A stretch of DNA of 64,000 bases. Origin: Alphaproteobacteria bacterium. GTDB taxonomy: Bacteria; Pseudomonadota; Alphaproteobacteria; Rhizobiales; Xanthobacteraceae. Each line of letters opens with the position of its first letter. The first letter of the stretch is position 1. Positions 58,899 to 64,000 of this stretch are shown piece after piece. The translations under genes were made by a program, and so were the position numbers. The stretch spans positions 62,001 through 126,000 of the forward strand of contig VBAH01000054.1 of assembly GCA_005884685.1 (NCBI GenBank), given 5' to 3'. Below the pieces are notes generated by a model. The model ran no database searches, had not been told where the DNA came from, and saw only the letters and a list, made by a program, of their open reading frames with translations.

Positions 58899-59183
58899 TC
58901 AGTGATTGTAACCGTTCGTAATCAGCTTGCGGGAGCAATCGTAGCTGGGTGCCGTGCCGACGCTTAGGCAATAGCGGTCACGGCCGATGTTGATCCAGGG
59001 CACGGTCACCTTCATGGCAGCGGGTAGAATGATCTGCCGATTGTACTGCGGATAATAGAAAATCCGGAAATAGCACACGGCGGGCTGAGCCGCTTCGCAT
59101 CCAAACGACGCGTTGGCAGCAGCGGCCGGGTTCGCGAAAGCGAGCGAAACCGCAGCCGCAATCAGAAAAGCTGACCGTCGCAT
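58899..59183 (-). CDS. Small secreted protein of unknown function
   Basis: This 94-residue protein has a clear Sec signal peptide (MRRSAFLIAAAVSLAFANPAA, cleavage near residue 23) and a mature part of about 70 residues with four cysteines (CEAAQPAVC, CLSV, CSRK), probably two disulfides. I do not recognise a family. It lies 17 bases downstream of the Tat-signal protein gene and is probably in its operon. The ATG at 59183 was chosen because it starts the signal peptide; earlier in-frame sequence overlaps the neighbour. Confidence 0.68.
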   Translation of the reverse strand: MRRSAFLIAAAVSLAFANPAAAANASFGCEAAQPAVCYFRIFYYPQYNRQIILPAAMKVTVPWINIGRDRYCLSVGTAPSYDCSRKLITNGYNH

Positions 59184-59200
59184 CGTTCGCTCCCTCGCTT

Positions 59201-59875
59201 TCAGCACACGCCCGACGAAGCCTGCATCAGGCCGCCGGCAATGAGCTGGCGCCAGGCCTTCCCGTAACAGGTGTCGCTGCTTGGGATGAAATGGCTGCCG
59301 CCGAACCATGGGTGATTGAGATTGGCGCTGGTCCAGTCGATCCCGATGCCTTTGCCGTCGGCAAGCCGGTCGATGTTGCTGAACCAGTCGAGGCGCGCAT
59401 CGGCGGTGTTGTGCGGCTCATCCACCGTCACGCCGATGAATGAGGTCCAGGGCGCCTGAACCACCAGGCGGCAAAAGTATTCGTCCATCGGCAGGCTCGT
59501 TCCGGGAATCGGGCTCGCCGCTGCGGAGAGCGTCGTACTGGTCGGCATCACGCAATTCCACGCTTTGCCTGCTCCGAGCGCGGCGCCCTTCGGCTTCAGC
59601 CACGGATAGAGAAAGAGATTCCCCGCCGGATAAGTGCCCTGGCTGCCGCGCACGAACGTCATGCTGACCACACCGGTCAGGCCGAGGTAACTCGCGTTCT
59701 GCCGAAAAGTGCGAAAGTTCACGCGCGAGGCGCAGTCGACCGTCAATCGGTTCGGCAGAAAAGCCGGCAACGGTCCGGTCACACACTGTGCCGCTAGGGC
59801 CGCAACCGGATGACGCAAGGTTTCGCAAGCAATCAACGAGGTGCCGAGAAATGCGCGACGACTGAGATCCCTCAT
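59201..59875 (-). CDS. Tat-exported protein of unknown function
   Basis: This 224-residue protein opens with a twin-arginine signal, SRRAFLGTS near residues 5-13, followed by a short hydrophobic run and an Ala-x-Ala cleavage site near residue 30. The ATG at 59875 has GGGGGAA eight bases upstream and was preferred to the ATG at 59905. The mature part of about 195 residues has five cysteines and a segment VTVDEPHNTADARLDW. I do not recognise the family. Tat export suggests that it folds, perhaps with a cofactor, before crossing the membrane. It precedes the small secreted protein and is divergent from the first collar-domain gene. Confidence 0.7.
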   Translation of the reverse strand: MRDLSRRAFLGTSLIACETLRHPVAALAAQCVTGPLPAFLPNRLTVDCASRVNFRTFRQNASYLGLTGVVSMTFVRGSQGTYPAGNLFLYPWLKPKGAALGAGKAWNCVMPTSTTLSAAASPIPGTSLPMDEYFCRLVVQAPWTSFIGVTVDEPHNTADARLDWFSNIDRLADGKGIGIDWTSANLNHPWFGGSHFIPSSDTCYGKAWRQLIAGGLMQASSGVC

Positions 59876-60092
59876 CACAGCTTCCCCCCGCGCGCGGAAA
59901 AACATTCACCGCAATAAATGTTATGCTCGCCAGCTATTCGGCGTCAAACAACCGGTCATGGTGCGATCTCACCCCTGCGACCAGATCGATTTTGTTACCA
60001 AATCTTCGTCAAAAAGTTGCGAAGCGGGATTGTGCCTGAACGTGGGGTGCGGTAGCGTACACCGATATCGAGAGGCTCGGGGAGCATCCGCC

Positions 60093-60644
60093 ATGTCAAG
60101 TCCTTACGTCGGACAGATCCTGATCTTTGCCGGCAACTTCGCGCCGGCGGGCTGGATGACGTGTCAGGGGCAGTCGCTGCCGATCTCGGAATACGAGACC
60201 CTGTTCAACCTGATCGGCACGACCTATGGGGGTGATGGGCAAGCGACGTTCAATCTGCCTGATTTGCGCGGCCGTGCGCCGGTACACATGGGACAGGGGA
60301 GCGGCCTCTCCAGCTATGCCATCGGGCAGAATGGCGGCGTCGAAGCCGTCACGATCACGACGCAGCAGATGCCGAGCCACAATCATCTGGTTCAGGTCAT
60401 CACCGGCAACACCGCCAGCAACACGAGTACGCCCAGCGGCAGCACGATCCTGAGCGACGAGACGCAATCGGGCGCGGCGACGGCTTCGTTCGTCTATGTC
60501 GCCAACAGCGGGGCGAACCAGAACACGCTCGCCACGCAGACGATCGCGAACTCCGGCGGCAATCAGCCACACGAGAACCGGCAGCCCCTTCTGGTGCTCA
60601 ACTACATCATCTCGCTATTCGGCGTTTACCCGAGCCCGAACTAG
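60093..60644 (+). CDS. Tail-collar-domain (MdpB-like) protein 1
   Basis: This 183-residue protein has the phage tail collar fold pattern seen in microcystin-dependent protein MdpB: VGQILIFAGNFAPAGWMTCQGQSLPIS at the N-terminus, LIGTTYGGDGQATFNLPDLRGR, and the MPSHNHLVQV turn, ending NQPHENRQPLLVLNYIISL. Similar proteins are found outside phages in clusters of two or three; their cellular role is not established. No phage structural genes are near, which argues against a prophage. Two paralogues follow in the same direction, 44 and 13 bases apart. Confidence 0.9.
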   Translation: MSSPYVGQILIFAGNFAPAGWMTCQGQSLPISEYETLFNLIGTTYGGDGQATFNLPDLRGRAPVHMGQGSGLSSYAIGQNGGVEAVTITTQQMPSHNHLVQVITGNTASNTSTPSGSTILSDETQSGAATASFVYVANSGANQNTLATQTIANSGGNQPHENRQPLLVLNYIISLFGVYPSPN

Positions 60645-60688
60645 GCCGGCACGGAAACGCGGCATCCTGATTTTCGGAGTGAACGGCC

Positions 60689-61237
60689 ATGAGCTCACCC
60701 TTCGTCGCTGAAGTCACGATATTCGGTTTCAATTTTGCGCCCACCGGCTGGGCGCTTTGTCAGGGCCAGTTGTTGCCCATCTCGCAGAACACGGCGCTCT
60801 TTTCGCTGCTCGGCACGATGTACGGCGGCGACGGCAAATCGACCTTCGCGCTGCCCAACCTGCAGGACCAGACGGCTGTCAGTTTCGGCCAGGGGCCCGG
60901 GCTGCAAGATTATGCCCAGGGAGAGCAGGTCGGCGTGCCCACTGTCTCCCTGCTCAGCACAGAGATCCCGTCGCACAGCCACTTCTTCAGCGCCACGACC
61001 AACCAGGGCACGACAGCAACATCCGCGCAGAACCAGCCCGGTCTGGCCACGGCCGGCACCAAGCAGAACTCCTTCAACGCAAATATCTACAGTCCCAATC
61101 CCTCGAAGGCGACGACCGCGTTGTCGCCGACCGCGATCAGCGTCGCCGGCCAGAGCCAGCCCCACAACAACATGCAACCATACCTCACGCTGAACTTCTG
61201 CATCGCGATGCAGGGCGTGTTCCCGCCGCGCGGTTGA
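60689..61237 (+). CDS. Tail-collar-domain (MdpB-like) protein 2
   Basis: This 182-residue paralogue of the previous gene shares VAEVTIFGFNFAPTGWALCQGQLLPIS, LLGTMYGGDGKSTFALPNLQ, EIPSHSHFFSA and QPHNNMQPYLTLNFCIAMQG. It differs mainly in the central 80 residues, which would form the exposed loops. The start ATG lies 44 bases after the first copy. The three copies are clearly diverged, suggesting that each has its own place in a larger assembly. Confidence 0.9.
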   Translation: MSSPFVAEVTIFGFNFAPTGWALCQGQLLPISQNTALFSLLGTMYGGDGKSTFALPNLQDQTAVSFGQGPGLQDYAQGEQVGVPTVSLLSTEIPSHSHFFSATTNQGTTATSAQNQPGLATAGTKQNSFNANIYSPNPSKATTALSPTAISVAGQSQPHNNMQPYLTLNFCIAMQGVFPPRG

Positions 61238-61250
61238 GAGAGGCAAACCG

Positions 61251-61796
61251 ATGAGCACCCCCTTCCTGGGCCAGATCGAAATCTTTTCCTTCAACTTCGC
61301 GCCCAAGAGTTGGGCGCAGTGCAATGGACAGCTTCTCCCGATCAACCAGAATCAGGCGCTGTTCTCTCTGCTCGGCACCACGTTCGGCGGCGACGGGCGG
61401 GTGACCTTCGGGCTGCCCGACCTGCGCAGCCGCCTTCCGATCAGCTTCGGGCCGCAGAACAACATTGGCGTTCGGGCTGGCGAGGAAGCCCACACGCTGA
61501 TCGGCAGCGAGAATGGCGCGCATACGCATTCGCTGATGGCGGATACCACCACGAACCCCGCTCCGAACAACACGCCGGCCCCCGCCGGCAGCAGCGTGTT
61601 CGGCATTGCCAACGGCGCCATCACGCCGAGCGGGACCTTCAACGTCACCCTCTATAGCCCGGGGAATTTCAACGCGACGCTTTCTCCCACCGTCATCAGC
61701 AACACCGGCGGCAACCAGCCGCACACCAACATCCAGCCCTACCTCACGCTCAACTTCTGCATCGCGCTGCAGGGCATCTTCCCGTCGCGCAACTGA
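61251..61796 (+). CDS. Tail-collar-domain (MdpB-like) protein 3
   Basis: This 181-residue third paralogue has FLGQIEIFSFNFAPKSWAQCNGQLLPIN, LLGTTFGGDGRVTFGLPDLRSRLPIS, a GAHTHSLM histidine turn and QPHTNIQPYLTLNFCIALQG. It is most like copy 2. The gene is 13 bases after copy 2 and is followed by a convergent DUF6916-like gene. Each copy lacks a signal peptide, so export, if any, must use another route. Confidence 0.9.
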   Translation: MSTPFLGQIEIFSFNFAPKSWAQCNGQLLPINQNQALFSLLGTTFGGDGRVTFGLPDLRSRLPISFGPQNNIGVRAGEEAHTLIGSENGAHTHSLMADTTTNPAPNNTPAPAGSSVFGIANGAITPSGTFNVTLYSPGNFNATLSPTVISNTGGNQPHTNIQPYLTLNFCIALQGIFPSRN

Positions 61797-61806
61797 CGGT
61801 GCGCGC

Positions 61807-62106
61807 TCAGGTGAACACCGCCTGATACTCCTGCCATTCGGGCTCCGGGGTGTGGATCGGGTTCACGTAAATCTGGTGGGTCGGCCCGCCCTCGATCTCG
61901 CATTCGTAGATGCCATCCGGCAGATGCTCGCGTTCCTTCGCGCCGCGGAAAATGAGGATGAAGGGCCGCCGCTTCGCGCCCTTTGGCAGGCGGCGCCGGT
62001 CGCTGATAATGCGGTCGAGCGGGAAGGCAAAACGCGTCCCCTTGAACCGGACGATCTCTCCGACGTGCGGCTTGAAATCCTCGATCTGCAACAAACGCTC
62101 GTTCAT
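61807..62106 (-). CDS. DUF6916-like small protein
   Basis: This 99-residue protein has FKPHVGEIVRF near the start, PFILIFRGAKE in the middle, PDGIYECEIEGGP and ends EWQEYQAVFT, which matches the DUF6916 pattern as I know it. This family regularly accompanies MdpB-like collar proteins, and it does so here: ten bases from the third collar gene, convergent with it. Function unknown. It is probably cytoplasmic and could be an assembly partner or chaperone, though the sequence does not show this. Confidence 0.77.
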   Translation of the reverse strand: MNERLLQIEDFKPHVGEIVRFKGTRFAFPLDRIISDRRRLPKGAKRRPFILIFRGAKEREHLPDGIYECEIEGGPTHQIYVNPIHTPEPEWQEYQAVFT

Positions 62107-62195
62107 GCGCCCTCACCTTCTCATGCGCCTTGCACACGCGCGATCATGCCGCAGCGACGCGCGGATTTCCATGCCGCTGTGACGGGTGCCGCCGG

Positions 62196-62729
62196 ATGAG
62201 CGAGGTACGCACGATCAAGACCCCGCGCGGCGATTTCATCTTCCGCCCCGAGCGCGCCGACGACGAACGGTTCCTGTTCGAACTGTTTGCCGCGCATAAC
62301 GGCATCATGCTGCGCCAGTCCGGACTCCCCGCGGCCATGATCGACCACCTGCTCAAGTCGCAATTTCGCTCGCAGACCGCGACCTACCGCAGCACCTACC
62401 CGGGCGCGATCTATTCGATCATCGGATTCGACGGCCACGACATTGGGCGCTTCGTCGAGCAGGATGAGACGGATGTCGTCTATTTCGTCGATTTCCTGCT
62501 GGCGCCGCAGCATCAGGCGAGGGGCTTCGGCCCCGCGATCACCCGCGCGCTGATGGAGGAGTGGGCCGCGCGCGGACGCGGCACGCGGGTCGAGGTCATG
62601 ATCAGCAACGCGCCGTGCCTCAAGATGTGCCGGCGCCTTGGTTTCACCGAGAGCCTCCCGGACGAGCGGGCCTATGTCGAGCTGCGATGGTATCCCCCGC
62701 ATCTCGCTCCCGTCGGAAAGCGCCCCTGA
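62196..62729 (+). CDS. GNAT-family N-acetyltransferase
   Basis: This 177-residue protein has the GNAT layout: FRPERADDERFLFELF at the start, VYFVDFLLAPQHQARGFGPAITRALMEEW in the acetyl-CoA-binding region (the Gln-x-x-Gly-x-Gly/Ala loop is QARGFGPA) and NAPCLKMCRRLGFTE near the C-terminus. It would acetylate an amine on a protein or small molecule. GNAT genes also occur beside MdpB-like clusters, so its target may be one of the collar proteins, which is inference. The ATG at 62196 gives the usual start; it is divergent from the DUF6916-like gene. Confidence 0.85.
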   Translation: MSEVRTIKTPRGDFIFRPERADDERFLFELFAAHNGIMLRQSGLPAAMIDHLLKSQFRSQTATYRSTYPGAIYSIIGFDGHDIGRFVEQDETDVVYFVDFLLAPQHQARGFGPAITRALMEEWAARGRGTRVEVMISNAPCLKMCRRLGFTESLPDERAYVELRWYPPHLAPVGKRP

Positions 62730-62880
62730 CCTGACAAGCTGTCCGGCTTGTGCTCGAAGTCGGATGCTGTCTATTTTCTCATCGCGGAAAGCGCCACCGG
62801 TCGCGGCACCTGCTGCCGCGCAAACGGGTGCAATCACAAGAGCGGCGGTTGCAGCCGCGCGTTAACAGGAGAGGCAAACG

Positions 62881-63870
62881 ATGACAAAATTATCGCGGCG
62901 CACGATTTCGAAGGGGCTCGCCGCATCGGCGCTTTCCCTTCTTGCGCGCCCCTCCATCGCGCAAGCCAATTATCCCGCCGGTGTCGGAACCATCAAGCTG
63001 GTCGTTCCCTACCCCGCCGGCGGCGCCACCGATGTCATCGGGCGCATCGTCGCCGACCGCCTGTCGGCCCTGTGGCACGTGAGTGTCATCGTCGAGAACG
63101 TCGCGGGTGCGGCCGCCAATATCGGGATGGACCGCGTGGCCAAAGGGCCGACGGACGGCTCGACGTTGTTCATCGTGCCGCCGCAGATCGCGATCAACCA
63201 GTATCTCTATGCCAAGCTCGCCTACGATCCGGAGAAGGATCTGGTCCCGATCGCGCAGGTCGCGAACCTGCCGAACATCCTCGTCGTGAAGAAACAACTC
63301 GCCGAGATCAGGACGGTGAAGGATCTGATCGACTACGCGAAAGCCAACCCGGGCAAACTCAACTACGCCTCATCCGGCAACGGCACGACCATCCATCTCT
63401 CCGGCGAGCTGTTCAAGAGCATGACCGGCACCGAGATGAACCACATTCCGTATCGCGGCAGCGCGCCCGCAATGAACGATCTGGTTGGCGGGCAGGTTGA
63501 CTTGATGTTCGACAATGCACCATCGGTCATCGGACAGGTGCGCGGCAATACAGTGAACGCGCTCGGGGTCACGACACTCAAGCCCACTCCGCTGCTGCCC
63601 GATCTCAAACCAGTTGCCGACACCGTGCCCGGCTATGACACCGCTTCCTGGTTCGGCATTGGCGTGCGCGCCGGCGTATCGGAGGCGATTATCGAGAAAA
63701 TCGAGCAGGCGGCAAAGACGATCGCCCAGGAAGCAGTCGTCAAGGATCGGATGGCCGCGGTAATCGCCGATCCGGTCGTGTCCGACCGCAAGACCTTCAA
63801 TGAGTTCATCATGGCGGAACGCCAGAAGTGGGGTACGCTGATCCAGAAGCTGAACCTCAGGGTCGAGTAA
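62881..63870 (+). CDS. Bug-family (tripartite tricarboxylate transporter type) solute-binding protein
   Basis: This 329-residue periplasmic protein has a Tat-like signal (LSRRTISKGLAASALSLL, cleavage near residue 29) and the Bug/TctC family blocks: VVPYPAGGATDVIGR near 41-55, VENVAGAAANIG and GNGTTIHLSGELFKSM. The family binds small organic acids or other ligands for a tripartite transporter. No TctA/TctB membrane genes are seen in the window, which is normal for expanded Bug paralogues in Bradyrhizobium and Bordetella-like bacteria. The dehydratase gene that follows by ten bases suggests a sugar acid or similar ligand. Confidence 0.92.
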   Translation: MTKLSRRTISKGLAASALSLLARPSIAQANYPAGVGTIKLVVPYPAGGATDVIGRIVADRLSALWHVSVIVENVAGAAANIGMDRVAKGPTDGSTLFIVPPQIAINQYLYAKLAYDPEKDLVPIAQVANLPNILVVKKQLAEIRTVKDLIDYAKANPGKLNYASSGNGTTIHLSGELFKSMTGTEMNHIPYRGSAPAMNDLVGGQVDLMFDNAPSVIGQVRGNTVNALGVTTLKPTPLLPDLKPVADTVPGYDTASWFGIGVRAGVSEAIIEKIEQAAKTIAQEAVVKDRMAAVIADPVVSDRKTFNEFIMAERQKWGTLIQKLNLRVE

Positions 63871-63879
63871 CGTCGGCAC

Positions 63880-64000
63880 ATGACAAACCGCAAGCGCCCG
63901 GAGGATCTCCGCAGTCATCGCTGGCTGGGAGTGAGCGACCTGCGATCCTTCGGCCACCGCTCGCGGCTGAGGCAGGTTGGCTACGACACCACCGACTGGG
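63880..64000 (+). CDS. IlvD/Edd-family dehydratase, N-terminus (partial)
   Basis: An ATG ten bases after the solute-binding protein stop opens a frame of 40 codons that runs off the window. The start RKRPEDLRSHRWLGVSDLRSFGHRSR and the following GYDTTDW match the N-terminal region of IlvD/Edd-family sugar-acid dehydratases (arabinonate or related), where RPEDLRS and FGHRSR are typical. The cluster-binding cysteines lie beyond the window, so activity cannot be judged. Confidence 0.75.
   Translation, partial: MTNRKRPEDLRSHRWLGVSDLRSFGHRSRLRQVGYDTTDW

Noticed and set aside
60093-61796. Prophage tail module.
   Set aside because: Only collar-domain proteins are present; no baseplate, tube, capsid, terminase or integrase genes are nearby.

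Overview
The window looks like a chromosomal segment of a high-GC alphaproteobacterium, probably Hyphomicrobiales close to Bradyrhizobium, Rhodopseudomonas or Xanthobacteraceae. The grounds are the GC-rich codon use, a Bug-type (tripartite tricarboxylate) binding protein, PrtD/HlyD-type secretion genes and a very long cadherin-like/RTX-like protein whose C-terminal repeats are of a kind I associate with these genera. The placement is inference; there is no rRNA or housekeeping marker here. No insertion sequence, integrase, phage head gene or CRISPR array was seen.

Bases 1-45643 are almost entirely a surface-polysaccharide locus. The left part (1-13246) holds a truncated GT-C-like membrane protein, an MBOAT/AlgJ-like O-acetylation pair, a lower-GC methyltransferase with a GT-C glycosyltransferase, a tight minus-strand operon (methyltransferase, HAD phosphatase, nucleotidyltransferase, DPM-like GT2, UPF0104 flippase-like protein) and, divergent from it, a CofD/YvcK-like domain fused to a GT2 domain. 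From 21075 down to 13251 the minus strand carries wzm, wzt, a repeat-bearing GT4-like glycosyltransferase, gmd, rmd and a B12-type radical SAM protein. From 21318 to 31379 a plus-strand chain of ten genes, nearly all overlapping at start/stop codons, encodes two SDRs, a methyltransferase, a degenerate methyltransferase-GT2 fusion, a second flippase-like protein, an epimerase, a UGD-like dehydrogenase lacking its catalytic cysteine, a Gfo/Idh/MocA oxidoreductase and the heptose enzymes HddA and HddC. Converging on it is gmhA-gmhB-transaldolase, preceded by a YfhO-like protein and a double GT2 protein. rfbCBDA (42243-45643) makes dTDP-L-rhamnose, and tRNA-Pro(CGG) follows.

The locus is therefore predicted to make GDP-D-glycero-D-manno-heptose, GDP-6-deoxyhexose (D-rhamnose) and dTDP-L-rhamnose, to assemble glycans in the cytoplasm for ABC (Wzm/Wzt) export, and to decorate them from polyprenyl-phosphate sugars using GT2, flippase-like and GT-C proteins.

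The second theme is secretion of a giant surface protein: a type I secretion permease/ATPase and adaptor (38817-41920) and a 3605-residue protein (46193-57010) with two propeller-like modules, many cadherin/VCBS-like repeats, a degenerate RTX segment and six C-terminal copies of a ~38-residue repeat. The same repeat is at the N-termini of two glycosyltransferases (16929-19424 and 36318-38525), which ties the glycan machinery to the secreted protein and is the strongest lead for an undescribed system.

The right end (57245-64000) has a methyltransferase with a regulatory domain, two small exported proteins (one with a Tat signal), three tandem tail-collar (MdpB-like) proteins with a DUF6916-like protein and a GNAT acetyltransferase, a Bug-type solute-binding protein, and the first 40 codons of an IlvD/Edd-family dehydratase.
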